Shown in pieces: positions 13,026-26,209 of a stretch of 64,000 nucleotides of DNA. This stretch comes from Marisa cornuarietis (taxonomy: Eukaryota; Mollusca; Gastropoda; Architaenioglossa; Ampullariidae), in contig SMMW01000585.1 in the NCBI GenBank assembly GCA_004794655.1, positions 1,940,001 through 2,004,000 of the forward strand, written 5' to 3'. The notes below the pieces were generated by a model. It did not search any database. It saw only the letters and a program-made list of their open reading frames with translations, and was not told the DNA's origin. The first letter of the stretch is position 1. Each line of letters starts with the position of its first letter. The translations under genes and the position numbers were made by a program.

Positions 13026-15213
13026 GTGAGGTTTGGAGAGAATCGGAGTCTTGCCTTCGAGGGACTGTTAGCTGTTCCTTCCTTCTGGAGGAAAGATTGG
13101 CTCAAGCAGCAAGACGACGAACAACTGTTTAGCGCTGTTTTCACATTGTATATAAGTAGTAATAACGTGGTTTACTTAGTTTATTATCTCAAAATAAATC
13201 AGTTCCTATGGTGCCTTTTCTTGGAATTCCTGTAGAAGCCGTGATTGTAACAGTAGGCTTTTCATGACTACAGTACTCCGCGCCACAAAACAGAGCGTGC
13301 TAGAGAGGAGCGTGCTCATCTCCCACGGACCGTGCACCCGCCCACCCACGTCCTACCCACGCACCTACCCCCTACCCACGACCCTCAAGATTTCTGCACG
13401 CCCCGTGATTGAATGAAAATTGCTTTGGTGAAAATTAATATCTCTGGCCTGTATCTTCCCTCCGAGAGACCTTTTTTTGCCCTCTTTCTAAACAGCATCA
13501 TTATGAACAACTGTAGGTTTCATGGAAGTGGAGAAGCAGCGCTAGAAAGGAATAAAAGCCACAGATTGTAAGTGCCGTCATTATTTGCCGACATATTTTT
13601 AGTTCAACGGGTAAAACAGAGGGTGTTACAGAGATTTGGGGTTCTGGGCTGGAGTAGTGGTGGTGGTTGGTGGGGGGAGACAGAGCAGAAGAAGAAAGAA
13701 AGAACTATTCGGCGAGCTCAACATCTTCTTGAAGCCGCTTTCTTCCCTGCCTTCTTCGTCTTTTTTTCCGTCTTCATCTTTTCCTTCGGTAACACAGACG
13801 AGCAGGAACGTGTGTGACGATAACGTCATCAGCGGATGTCCTATTTCAGGAAAACATGTTGCACATGCTGTTTGTAAGCTCGTAAAGTAGCGGTTTGTGC
13901 TGAGACCTTCAAGTCTTTAAACCCTTCCACTCGCTCGTTCGTTTGCCATTTCCCCACCAGGTTTTCAACCCCTCCTCCCATTTGATAGCAGGTTCTTTCG
14001 GGGCATCGCAATAGAAATTGCAGCTTTACAGCCAAAACAAGTTGGGGGTGGGGGGGGGGCTTGTAGGTGAGGGTAGGCAATGGCTGGACCAGCTTCGTTT
14101 GTACAGCTGCGTTCATCGGCCTCTGAACATGTAAATCCGCGACACGTCATTATGGAAACGTAGAACCACACGCGTGTATGTTGAATTTACAAGCAATGCA
14201 TGTAGCACACACGCGCACACACTTTCTTCTTGTGAACGAGCGCAAATGTCAAGCGCGAAAGACAAAAAAACAAACAAACAAAAAAAACGCTAACAGAGAT
14301 GAAGGGTTGGAATAACAACCGAAAAAAAGATATGAGCAAGAAAATGTTTATACACCTGGTTCGTTAGAGAGTGAGTGAGGACTGTGTGTGTGTCCTGACG
14401 GAGAATCACAAGTCACAGTGTGATAGGTCAGATAGGAAGTGTCGTGCAGCAGTGGACACACCCAGTCAACAAAACACTGCGTCCCGAGATGTATGCGATT
14501 CTGTCTGCATCTCCCTCCACCTGACGCCTTACCTCACTCCACCCCAATTCGGTCTACCCAGTGCGCACCTCCTGTGGCGGTGCGAAGCACAAAGACAAGA
14601 TAGCATCTGACAGTCCCGTTCAGTAAATTTCGCCGCTTACTCTTCCTGCACTACTAGCTCCTCCTCCTCTTTCTCCACTTTTCCTGTCTTTTTTTTTCTT
14701 ATTTTTCTGCCTTTCTTTAATGCTCCGTTTCCTAAATACTTTGCTTCCTTCCCTTTCGGCTGACTGCACACCGGTGTCTGTCAAACGCACGGCAGTTTCA
14801 CCATGTCTCTTGTTTGCTTTTTTTGTGGCCTTATGTTTGATGCCAACGGTTCTTTCCTCATCACTCGAGCCTCATCACTCATCACTTAGATACGCTGCTA
14901 AAAAATAATAATAATAAAAAAGAAATGGCAGGAAAGAGGCTTTTGGCTTTGTGCACATCAATCATGCCACGCTCGACATCTACACAACGAAGATGTATAC
15001 TTTTTTCTTATCTGCTTCCCCCTCACCCAACCTCCGCCTACTTCTCTTTCAAATCTGACAGTTACAGTTTCATGCGGGCATCAGCAGCAGTGAAGATGGA
15101 TGGCGTAAGAGTTAACTGTCTTCGTAACTTTACAACGCAGAGGAGAGAGCACCGCTTATCTGGAACCACCGACCTTCTCCACCCCCGCCTCCCTCCAACA
15201 CACATACTTACAA
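13026..15213. other. No gene recognised
   Basis: Pyrimidine-rich tracts at 14.64-14.73 and 14.99-15.06 kb, homopolymer runs near 14.05 and 14.27 kb, and unsupported short ORFs. Confidence 0.55.
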
Positions 15214-15402
15214 GGTGGCCGGGTGGCGCAACGGTTAGCGCCTGTCACCAATACAGTGAGGGTTGGCTGTCCTGGGTTCAGCTCTCGTCTAGGGCACGCT
15301 GCTCGTTCTCTGCATGTGTCATCGGTTTACAGGGCAGGCGGTTATACCATGCTACCTTAGTTGCTGGCTTGGCGTAAACCACCAATTCCACCCTCCCCCT
15401 TA
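15214..15402 (+). mobile_element. tRNA-derived SINE, near full length
   Basis: The 5' part is a degenerate tRNA-like head: A-box TGGCGCAACGG (15224-15234) and a B-box-like GGTTCAGCTCT (15275-15285). The body carries CTCTGCATGTGTCATCGGTTT and GTTGCTGGCTTGGCGTAAACC, and it ends in CACCAATTCCACCCTCCCCC. The body and end are shared with the inverted copy at 31.0 kb, which shows it is a dispersed repeat. It cannot fold as a functional tRNA because the box spacing and T arm are wrong. Known class: Pol III-transcribed, LINE-dependent, nonautonomous. Confidence 0.85.
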
Positions 15403-18400
15403 CAGATTCGTCGTGAGTTGAAGTTATCGGCGAGTCTGCACGTTGCTTTTTCCTTATCTCGACTCACGGGTTCTTAAAAGAGCCGGTCTGCTTTCTTCCC
15501 GAACTATCACTGCAACAGATAGTTCGAAAGATGGGCATTTAACCAGGTGTAATGAAATGTGCTTCGGCTCCCAAACTTATCTCCGTAACTCTACCTGTCT
15601 GACGTCAGCGCAATTACCTTGCTAGGCGATAGTTCCAAAGATGTGGTACTGCTGCAGGTGATACATCGCGGAGGTGTAGATAGCTGCACGGGAATTTCTG
15701 TAGCTAGGCTATGATTTTCTCTGCAGGTATCTTGTCTCTTGCATGTCATTGTCAGGAGAGATGCATTTTACCGCCGCCGAGACAACTTTGAGTCCAGCAG
15801 AACCCGGCGTCTTGTTCGAGACTTCTGAATGAAGGCGGGCCCTTTCCCAAGTAGCCTTAGGTCTATGCCTAGTTTACTTACCATCCTTAAAATCCAAGTG
15901 GTTTTCATACTCTCAGTTAAAATTTATTCTATTCATCTCTGTGAGTTTTGTGAATCAAATCATTTTTTCTTCAACATTTAATTTGATTTTTGACTGGTCT
16001 TCTCTTACCAGCTTGCAAATTAAAACTATAATTAACATTTCTTTTTGGACGTACTCGCGGTGAATGACCGTAGGTGCAATTACCACATCAAGACGTTCAG
16101 GATTTTGTATCTTTTAAATTTATATAAAACGTATACAGAAAGACTAGAGGAATCGATTTTATATGAAAATTTCTAGAGTTAAAAATTTAAGATAAATGCA
16201 CACATTCACTCTCTAGACTGAATCAAGGCTGTCCAGAGTACTGATTCAAAATATTAGTTCTCTGGAAGTTTATTTTGACTGGACGCTTGTTATTTTTATG
16301 CATGAATGTAATGTGCATGAATAAACCGACACAATTTCACGTCAGAAAAGTATTTTCCAGACACCAATAGACACTCAATCCTGCTAGGCGTTAAGAGGTG
16401 AGAACAAGTAGAAGCCCAATTTCTGTCCTCTGATCCACTCGGCGCCACCTATAAAGTTGTCCCCCATTTCCCGCCAAATATTGCTCATTGCTGTTGCTAA
16501 AGCGAGACGAAAGATGCCGTTATGAGGGTTTCCTGCGCGTGATCCCTCCCACGCTCGGCATCCAGCCCCCAGAAGGGCCGGGAGCCAGGCAGACCCGATC
16601 CTGAATTTATTTTTCAGGTAGACGTGATCAGGACCGGTCGTATCTACAACGGAGTCGTCTTCCCATCAACGTTTTGCTGCTATGGCAATGCTCGTGGCCT
16701 CATGTGCATCCGATCTGCTGCCGTACTGCTACTAAACGGTGTCTGCTTGCTGGAGTGGGGGGCGGGGAGGTTGGGCAGGGAGGAGAAATCGCTTGATGCA
16801 TCAGAGATCAGTCGCATGCAGGCTTCTTTTTCGTCTTATCTTCTTTTCAGTGCCACAACCAGCGAGACTACTGGCGCTGTAAACGACTAACGCAGAAGTT
16901 AATTTGTGGGAGGTGTGAGTGGCTAAAGTTGAAAAAATGGCATGCTGGGATTAATGTAAGAGCAGACATTGGTGGGGAAATGGGAGAGCAACGTGCTGTG
17001 TGGATGAAGATGTAGAACACTGTAGATAGATGACATCAGATGTGTAGGAGTTTGTATGCACAAGGGAGAATATGCTGTTTATTATGTTTGTATGAATGTA
17101 GTGATTGTGAGCCCAAGAAAGATTTCTGTCTTAGACTATGCCTTGTACAGACAATAAAGTTTGATTTGATCCGCAAACGGTTATAGAAAAGAAGAGATGG
17201 AAGGGCCTTCCTGCTGGGGCAAGCTTGACGATGCGAGTTATGAAAACGACAAGACAGAAGCGACCCCTGGAGGGTTGCAGGTTGTGTGCTTAGAGGATCT
17301 AATTTTTGTCTTAGTTGCTTGATGTCGACCAACCAAATCTTTTCGCAAAGCACGAAATATTGTATCTCTGGGTGAGATTGACCCAGTGCCTAGCCCGTAG
17401 TCTTAAATGGCATCGTGATCATCCCTACCACCACCACCATCATATATCACTGAAGCTTTCTTTTGGGTGGGGGAAGGCTTTTTCTTAATTGTTTGCAGCG
17501 TTATCAGCGAGCTTGTTTCCCATCTTGCCATGAGCATTTACTGTCTTGCGTGGTAGGAGGAGTACGGTGAAGTGTCTGTCGGAGTGCTGCGCTCAGCTCG
17601 CACGGAGGGTGCTATCGAGGGAGATAAGGCGAGGAGCATGAACCGTGCCGGGCTGCCTGCGGTGTATTAATAATCTGCAGCACGGCGCATCTTCAGAGCT
17701 TCATCGCCCTCTCCTGACTGGCTCTTCCGATCTTTGGATAATGATGGGAGATAATGCCCCTCCACTCCACGCACGATGACTTGTGCCTTTCATTTGCCCG
17801 CCTTGTGCCAGATTCAATCCTTTAGTTTGTCTTGTGTTGTGAAGACTGGCTTTGTCGTCCAGGAAATTATGTCGGAGGCGGCTTTTACTCGCGCTTTCTC
17901 GTATTTGTTGTACATACTGTTTTCATTGGTCCTGCTTCTCTTATGTAGCATGTTTGTGGTAGTTGTATTGTGCGTTGTTACATTTACCCTGTGTTGAATT
18001 GAGCGACACGTCGATTTAGTAAATTTTATTTGGGGGGAGGGGGAGATAAGGGCGGAGGCATGCTCACGGATTCGTGAGGGTTTTAGTGATTTTTTTTTTT
18101 ATATATTAGTTATCGACTCAATGGTGTTTTGTGGTAAGGGGAAAGAAAGCGAAAATGCTGATTAATAGACTTAAAGACTAGAATGATCTGTAAAGTAAGA
18201 GAGAGTGTGTGTGTGTGTTTGTGTGTTTAACGAGATAGGGGATTGTCTGTAGATACTGAATACACTAGTCGCGACACAGCGCGTTGGTTCCATCACCGGT
18301 TGTTTTGGGAGCAAGGATCGTAAATCACACGAGAGTGCAAGGAGTAAGACGGTGGCGTCGCGTAGGAGGTACGGCGGATATTATCGAGGAAGGGGAGGGG

Positions 18401-18917
18401 GATCAGACTCACTTATCAGATGAAGCCGTTTGTTGTTTGCCAACGTCTGTAACACCAATTGGCCAGATGTTGTGTCCACTTGTGTCCAGCAGCCAGCTGC
18501 TCGCTGTCCGCCATGTGCACGTGTGGGAGACGGGTGAACGACGTGGACGCCTTCACTTTTAATAATTGATGGGCGATTTGCCCTTGTTTATTTATTTGAT
18601 CATCTATGGTAAGTGGCCAAGACAGCGAAATTTCCCAGCACTCGGAGCGAATGCTCTCGGGAGTCCGTTCTTCCGCTCGCTTGAGTTCGAGTGGGAGATC
18701 GTCTTTCGTCTGATGTTTTTCAAACACGATTATCGCCCTTATTGTCGCGCAGCGGCGCTGCGGTGTGACAGTCCACTTCTGTGCTCTCGAGATCAACTTT
18801 GCCGCCGCCACCTAACGACGACGTGGCCACCAACTTAGATGTCAGTAGTTGGTCTCATTGATGTCGCCATTACTTACTAGATAGGTCAAGAGGCGTTTTA
18901 CGGCCGCGAATTGTTTT
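15403..18917. other. No gene recognised; AT-rich block
   Basis: 15.88-16.33 kb is markedly AT-rich, then changes abruptly to a GC-rich patch with the E2F site at 16.47 kb. 17.55-17.77 kb mixes GC-rich sequence with TAAT homeodomain-type cores (TATTAATAATCTGCAG; GGATAATGATGG), which may be a regulatory patch. No coding exon recognised. Confidence 0.5.
16467..16478. promoter_or_regulatory. E2F consensus site
   Basis: TTTCCCGCCAAA matches the full E2F consensus, in a GC-rich island (16.44-16.6 kb) next to very AT-rich DNA. No associated start site or exon was recognised. Confidence 0.25.
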
Positions 18918-18941
18918 CCCTTTTGTTATATAACAAAAGGG
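18918..18941. repeat. Perfect 24-bp palindrome
   Basis: The half-site CCCTTTTGTTAT is followed at once by its exact complement, with no loop. A perfect palindrome of this length is very unlikely by chance in 64 kb. It could be a protein-dimer site or a cruciform. Confidence 0.9.
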
Positions 18942-20338
18942 GGTCTGAGGCTTTTAGAGCTAGGCAACAACATATCCGAGGAAGACGGCTTTTGCTATAG
19001 CAGTGTGTCAGGCTGACAGGTGTTGCTGGTCGCAATGTATTCAGCCTGGGAAGGGGCCTGCCTCACCCAAGTTCCACGTCAGGAGGGTGATGCTTGCCAA
19101 ACGGTAGCGGCATATCGTCTGCATCTGCCTTACTATCGGTCCCTGCATCCCCCAGGCGGCTACTTTTGTTTCACAACAGCTTCTTCAAGCAGCAGAAACA
19201 TTTTCGCTGGAGTCGATGGCCTAATGGGCTGCAGGATCAATGATGAGGCTACGAGAGTGTGTGTGCGCGGAGGGTGGTTAGTCGGGACCATGAGACGTGT
19301 TCACCGTGTGATGTGGTGCGGGATGCCCAGCGCTCGTTTCTGACTTGTGCTGAAAGAGTTTGTGGCGGGCCCAACAGTCACCCTTAGGGGCTTACCGACC
19401 CACCGACATTTGGGGACTAAATCAGTTGGAGAACCAGTTGGGGCAGGGTGGGAGTGAAAGAAAGTCGACGACGACAAATGTAGCGGTAATGGTGTGTAAT
19501 GCCAAGTAATAAAGAGGATGGATAACTGGTGTTGCGTCATACAAATTTAAGTTATCGGGTAAATTGGTTTATCTCGAAGTCACAAAGATGGCAGGTAACT
19601 CGGTTTCGGTAGTGTAATAAATATTAATAAATAATACATCTGCTGAAGGTGTAGAACAGAGAAAAGAATCTGAAGGCAAGGAGACAGCGATTGATGCGAG
19701 GTTTCGCCCTCCCCAACGATACAAATGATTTCTAGATGTAGATGTTACAGAGACGGGAGTGTGACATTAGAGGTCTGTTCTTAATTAACCGAATACCGGC
19801 TTATCAGTTTTCTCATCCTGTTGACGGCAGACACGAATTCCAGTCTCCTTTTTTCCCTTTTCCTAAAAAGGTGGTAAGTGTGAAATTTGTGTGAAATAAG
19901 CAGACACATTCTTAAATAGCCAATCTAGACGGTGCTACGGACATTGCGATATCTGGAACATGCACACTTTAGAATGTTCGGCTACATATAAATGGAGGGG
20001 GGGGGCGTTCAGTACAAGCGCAGAAAAATCCGTCTGTACCGTGCTTTGTTACCTGTGCAAATATTATCGTTTCATCGCTGTCGAGAAATGCAGCGAACGT
20101 CGCCAGGCATTAAAACTAACTTGGCTTCTGTCCACGAATGTGGGTTCACAGCCGCGGTAAGTATGCTGTCGAGATGTTGTGTGGGAGGTGGACGAAGTCG
20201 TCCCCGCTTGAAGGATCTTTCATTTGGCTGTCCTGGTATCGCTGTTTTCTCCGCCTTTGAGAGGAGGTATTCAGTATAAAGGTTCATTTTTACAATCGGA
20301 ATCCTGTCTTTCCTGGTAATTTGCCATTGTTCCAGACA

Positions 20339-20353
20339 CCCACCCACCCACCC
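20339..20353 (-). other. G-quadruplex motif on the minus strand
   Basis: Four CCC tracts with single-A loops on the + strand give a minus-strand G4 with one-base loops, the most stable loop class. Confidence 0.55.
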
Positions 20354-21282
20354 ACCTCTAGCAATTTCCCGTTGTGTCAGTTCATTTGGAAGTCTAACGG
20401 CGTTTCAGTGCGTACGAAATTACGGTAAATATATGGCGATCCAGTATCGTCTTGGAAGAGTCAAGTGATCTTAGTCGATGCTACTTTCGTTCTCAACTTA
20501 AAATAGCCCCGAAAATGGGTAGCTAGTTAATAAGTTCAGAGGGGAGGAAAGGCTCCCATACGGAGCTATGAGTAGCTAAGTTCTCATGTCCAATGGAACA
20601 AAAAAGGAATGTTAATTAGTAGCAGTGAAGATGTAAATCGTGAGTAAAAAAAGGTGACAACATGGTTGCTAAGTTTGTAACAAAATAAACGTGTATTAAA
20701 TATATCTTGGGGTGGGGTTTCAGGCATATATAGGGCTGATTACACGACGACGCGTTGACTTGTCGGTTGGCGGAATGAAGGGTGAGTACTCCAAAAGGGA
20801 AAAGCAGAGGAAACACGTGGATCTCTCTCTCTCTTTACCCTTACACTTCAGAGAGACCGAGATGCAGCGACGAAAGTCACGTGCGCGGAGGAAGGCTGAG
20901 AGGTGGGCTGCATGAAGAACGTCAGCTTCTTTAAGTAAGATCTGTAGATTGTAGAAGCAAGATTTTTGTTTAGGGAGTGGACGTTTGTGTTTAATTGTTG
21001 TAGTAGAATTGATAAAGTAGTGTTGTAGGTATTGTGTTATTTATCCCCCCAGTCCCTGTCCGCTCTCTGTCGTATGTAACAAAGGCACGTGACTTCCGGT
21101 ATATCGGGGAAAAGGAGCGACTTTTTTGCCGGGTAGCGAGGTGCCCATCTACACTCATTCCTTATTCTCTGTTTCTTTCTTTCCTCGTTATAAATACTTT
21201 AATTAATATAACGTCAGTATTACACTCGTGTAGTCTGATATGCAGATAATGAAATAAAATGAAGTAAAAAAGAAACTCCATA

Positions 21283-21622
21283 CTGTTCAAGGCGCTGAAC
21301 GAGCGTGTGGTGGAAAGTCCATGCGTCTACTGAGGATATGAAGTAGAGCTCCATATTCTTTTCTGTTTACCACTCAATCAAGAAGAAAGGCTAGTACAAA
21401 GTCGAGTCGACTGCAGTATCAATCAAGCAGAATAGTACCTTATAAAAGGAATAGATGTAGCGGTAGCAAAAGCAACCACAGTGCAAGGCCCCGAACGAGC
21501 ACACAAAAAGCCTCACAGTCGTGCCCACCAGTCATGCTTTTAGCTGCCGCTTTTATTTTCTTTCTTTATTTCTACAGAAGTTAGAAGAAAGCCTAGTACG
21601 AAGTCGTGTGTAACAACATTCA
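21283..21622 (+). repeat. Imperfect tandem duplication, about 200-bp unit
   Basis: GTTCAAGGCGCTGAACGAGC (21283) recurs as GTGCAAGGCCCCGAACGAGC (21481). AGAAGAAAGGCTAGTACAAAG (21381) recurs as AGAAGAAAGCCTAGTACGAAG (21593). The offsets are 198 and 212 bases, so the copies differ by indels. Confidence 0.65.
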
Positions 21623-22863
21623 CATGTGTGAGATCGGAGAGGAACGATCGAAAGTAAAAAAAAAAAATCCCTTCCCCCCAACTTTCCAATTCTTGATACC
21701 ATGGCACCTTGGCATGTCATCGCTCCATTCATTAGACCCACGAAGCGTGTACTCGCGTCGTACTTGTCGCTCCTGACGTGCCATCTGTTAATGGCGAGGG
21801 CCTCCTGTCGTTCAGTGCTCGAGAGATCAGAAAATGACATCAGGCCTACAAACAGCTTCCGCACGCGCAGACCAGACTGCAGGAAGACCGCTTCTTGGCC
21901 GACTAATTGGAGGACGAGTGCGTTCGCTGTCGGTGGACGACATCGTCGGCAAGCAAATGTTTTGTCTGATTGATTGCATTTTGGTGTGGTCTGGCAGGCG
22001 AGCCGCTTTTCTTCTTTTTTCTTAAACCTTTAATCGTCCTCTGAAGACGTATTCTTGGGTCGAAGTCTGGAGTAATTGGTGCTCCTACAGCCAGTAGTCG
22101 CGCGTGGGTATGGGCGAATTGAATTAGGGGCAGGGTGGGGAATAGGGGCCAGAGGGGGAGAGATGGGCTTTTTGTTGTCTGTAGCCTTTGTGGAAGGGGA
22201 GGGGGAAGGGGTTTGTGCCGTCCTCTTTCCTGAGCCTCTCGATCCTTTCTGTTGTGATTAGGGTGACACGATGTTCCGCGAAGACGTTCGATCTGACGAT
22301 CGTGCTTGAGCGACGACGGAGCTGAGGAAAAAGAACCTCTAAGACTTGTTGCTGTCCTTGCCGCGGTTCATGTAATGCCAGGACAGCCGGGGGATGGGGG
22401 TTGGGTGAGAGATTTTGTTGAGCGGGAATTCTGTCGGTGCCGTTTTCCAGGTCGTTGGTGTTGTGGGCATATTGATCTCCCTGCTAGCCAGGGAGCAGCA
22501 CAGACCATATGACCGGTTGATGATCTCTTGGTCGTCTATCTTTTCCGAGTCATTAGAGTCTTATTTTGTAAAGAATTATTGAGCGTTTTTTCCATTCGTC
22601 GTTTATTTATTTAGCGAAGATTTGATCCAAACCTTTTTCCTCCTAACAACGTTTTCATTTCTTCTCCCTCATCGGCAAGATGGAAGAGTTTCATTTCTTC
22701 AAAAGATATTTTAAAATAAAGTTATCCCTGATCCTCTTCCTCCTCGGTCTTCTTAAGAGTGTTAGAAAAAATCTGCCAGACTCCTAATCTCCAAGGTTTC
22801 CAACGCGCCTGTTCCAGGGGTAAATCCGTCGCTGGCGGTGCAGAACTACCACAAGATTAGCTC

Positions 22864-22981
22864 GTGTACGTGGTGCAGGAGGACGTGGTTTACTGCCTGA
22901 GGATGTGGTTTATTGTCTGTGAGGGAGTGGTTTACTGCCTTGGTGGGGTGGGTTGATCGTTCAGGAGGGCGTAGTTTACAT
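22864..22981 (+). repeat. Degenerate 20-23-bp tandem repeat, five copies
   Basis: The core GTGGTTTACTGCCT, with variants, starts at 22885, 22905, 22927, 22948 and 22971, each preceded by a GAGGA/GAGGG block. Decay is strongest in the last two copies. Confidence 0.7.
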
Positions 22982-25900
22982 TTGTAGTTCATCTGTGAAA
23001 ACTACACTTTGTTTGCCATCTATACAGTCTTAGCACGAAAGCGAAATCTGATTCTGCAATTACAGTCCGCAAGTCGGTCCATTTTTGTTAGAGGCTCCCC
23101 TCCCCCTCCCCACCTCTTCTCCATTTCCGAGACAGTCCTGTTTTTGCAGCTACCTATGATGTGTGCCGATCTCTCAAAGCGTTTAGCACAAAGACACACA
23201 GACACACCACACATGCAAACACACGTATAGAACATACTGCAGTCTCTGCTACATGTGTGATATTTGTTGGGTTGTGGGAGGGGCATATCGAAATGCTCGC
23301 TTTCAGTGTGACTGGCTGGAAGGTTATGATGGAGGGAGCAGCAAGGGGTGTCGCGATGAGGAGTCTATCCAGGGAGGAATCCCAGAGTGGCGTGGTAATG
23401 GCTGACGCAGCACTCGGCTAGTTGGGCAGCTAGTGAACTTGTCACACTTGTCTGGGTCGCGCCGTCCAGCTGACGGAGCGGGGTCGTGCCAGAGATAGAT
23501 TTTCCGGCGTCTGGCTAGTAATTGGGCGTCCCGTCCTCGGAAACTTTTGCTTCTGCAATCGATACAAGGCTTGCTGCCAGAGCCAGAGATGAGAAGCCTT
23601 TCCTCTTCCACTGAAGCTTTTGACTTCACAGCCAGGCCGTGTGTTACAAACGCAGCTTAAAAAATGTTCGAAATACGTGCCATGGCATGATGACATTTCC
23701 TGAAAAGAAATAGCTGAGTTTTTTTTTTTTAATTTGCTTTCTGGCTAGGTTTCACGAAGAATCTTCAGAGAAGTTGGAAACTCTTGACACGATCTAACAG
23801 AGTGAAAAGATAAAAAGATAAAAATACTGTATAAGTACTAGTCCCTTCTGTGACGTATTGTTATCTGTTTTGACATGATGTACAGCAGGGATGGAACGGG
23901 AAGTTGATGCAGAATAACCATGGCAGCTTTGTCCCGTGAAGCTCATGTAGGTCGTAGATTATTCAGCTTGCGCAGTCTCACCACGACCACCCCGCTATCC
24001 CGCTACAAGACTTCACTTATCTCGCTGTCGCTGAAAATGGAAACAGTAACTGCTCTCAAATTGGTCTGTGTGATACCGGGCCTTCCAGGCTAGAGATTTG
24101 TCATCTGTTAGTTTTCTATTTAGAATCTGCTAAGGATTATTCCTTTTCCACCGTCACTTCTTCCTCCTGCTGCTGTCAATCATCCTGGTCTTTTTTACTT
24201 AGTTGTTGTCAAAGGAAGTAAAAAAGGATAATCTTCGAGAAGATTTCTGCCCAGTCCTCGCGCTCGTAGGTAGTTTTAGTTTCTAGACAAACCTCAGGCT
24301 GGGGCTAAGTGATTTCCCAGATGCAGCAGAGAAGGTGGGGGAGGGTGGGTAAAGAGAGAGAACTTTGGACTAGCATGTCAGTGTGATCAGATTTATTGTC
24401 TGCGTGTCTCCATCATGACGGCATCGGCCACCGGTTGTGAGTTTGCAGTCATCGGTGGTGTAAATAACTCTGGAGGTCTCCTTGAGCCATGTAGACTTGT
24501 GCACTCACTGCCCGCCGGAGGCCAGCGGAAGTGTACGCTGGTTACGGCGATTTAGCGATCTTTATGCGGGTAACAGGTGGCGCGTGCCAACCCTGGGTGC
24601 ACGGGTTTGGCCGGTCAGGCGAGAAAGAGCAGCAGGCACTGAGTTACCTGACACCCGCAACAAGTCGACAGGGGTTTGAGAGTCGAGGAAGTAGATACGA
24701 GGACCGCTGACCTGTTAGATGACAATATTATTGTATATTAGTTTATCAGAACAATTTTCAGTCTTCGTTTTTGTTGGTTGGATTTCCTGGTCACACTCGT
24801 GTATTCAACACGTGTATTAAGGCCCATTAATATCGTAGTTAAGCGAAAGAATCGACTGATTAAAAAAAAAACAACTAGAAAATCGAAGAATATGAGGATA
24901 GGGAATCCATTAATTATGTTCTGTGTAATTCTGTCGCCGTGTCCCCTCCTCCAAAGTGCTATGTTGCCGCGACAGCCTTGGACTGGACCGGAGCAGCTAG
25001 AGATTCACTAGGCAGCAAGCATGGGGCGAGCGACGGTACGATGCCCTGTAATCTCGGTCAGTCATATCCCGGTAATCAATGGGTCGGGTGTCAAGTAATC
25101 TCGGTCAGTGGTCGGACGAATGTTCCGCTACCTCCTGGTTGTGTTCTGCATTTATCCGACAGAAACACTGAAATTCTTGGGGTGCGCAGATTTGTTTGTT
25201 GAACACCTGTCTTACTGTCTGCTATCTCCCTCGTTCTCTTCATCCACCCCCTCCTCCCCAATGTGGCCTTGAAAGTAGGGGGTAGGTGGGGAGCGCTGTA
25301 CACACCCATGCTCTCTCACTCCCGTGTTTGAGGATTAACATACTGTCATATGGTCAGTAGTTTGTCAGCTTGGGTGTCCACCCCAACACCATCTTAAAGG
25401 CAGTCCTCGTTTTTGACGTGGGTTGTGACTAGTCTTTCTGTAAAGTGCATTGAACTTACCGCAGTGGGCGGGAAAGTAGACTATAAAATTGCACTGTTAT
25501 TATCATTATTCCTAACGGCAAGAGAAAATAGTCTCCAGCCTGTGGAAAGGGTTTAAGAATTAAAAAAAAATACTACCCATACTCCCTGTGTGTAGAATCC
25601 ATTACAGTAGTTTTAAGAGCTTGTGGGATTGCGATCGTCCACTATCACATCTTCAAAAGGAACGAGTGATCGCTGAGGAGTGATAGGTAGGCTGTGTCAA
25701 TAATCGTTACACGCAGGCAAGCAGGCTATGCTTCGAAAGCCGGGCTGGCGAGCGAGAAGCCGCCACGGTGAGGAAAGGAAGGTAGGGTGGTGTGGGAGGA
25801 TGGTGGCTGCACTGTGGAAGAGTGCTGCCGCCTGGCGGTAGTAGCCTCCCTTGCCGCCTGGCCCGCGTATCAGTGCTGTAGTAACTTCCCTGCCGCCGCT

Positions 25901-26085
25901 AGTTCGGCTGCTACGGACTGGCCAGGTAGGGAGGGTGTGGGAAAGGCCCCGCGTACTGCCACCAGTATGTGCACAACCGCCCTCACTTCCGCGTGCGTCA
26001 CCTTCAGGCTGGCATGGCGCAGAGATCGGCGGGAGTGCGCAACATCGCCCAGTTAGCAGCAAGGCAGCATCAGACCAGGTCCCGC
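22982..26085. other. No gene recognised
   Basis: Contains a hairpin at 24191-24234 (ten-base stem TTTTTTACTT, 24-base loop). It turns GC-rich from about 25.7 kb toward the exon A promoter block. ORFs on both strands in 25.7-26.1 kb look like products of GC-rich composition. Confidence 0.5.
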
Positions 26086-26093
26086 TATATAAA
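26086..26093 (+). promoter_or_regulatory. TATA-box candidate upstream of exon A
   Basis: TATATAAA lies in a GC-rich block about 660 bases before the exon A start codon. A possible initiator (TCAGT, 26126-26130) lies about 40 bases downstream. It is the most convincing TATA-like site near a real coding exon in the window, but no transcript start is visible from sequence alone. Confidence 0.35.
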
Positions 26094-26209
26094 CTGGACA
26101 TTTTTCAGGGGGGGTGAGCACAGCGTCAGTGCTGGAAACAATTGAAACATCTCATGGCTGAGCGATTATAATGCGGCGATCGAGGCAGTGTTAAAAAAAG
26201 CTACTTAGA

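Larger units (their letters stand above)
18942..22863. other. No gene recognised
   Basis: Includes the minus-strand G4 at 20.34 kb, a roughly 200-bp imperfect duplication at 21.28-21.62 kb, G-rich stretches near 22.11-22.20 kb and unsupported short ORFs. Confidence 0.55.

Noticed and set aside
15214..15296. tRNA gene
   Set aside because: A- and B-box-like motifs are present, but the arms do not fold as a cloverleaf, the B-box is degenerate and the sequence continues into a body shared with another locus: it is a SINE head.
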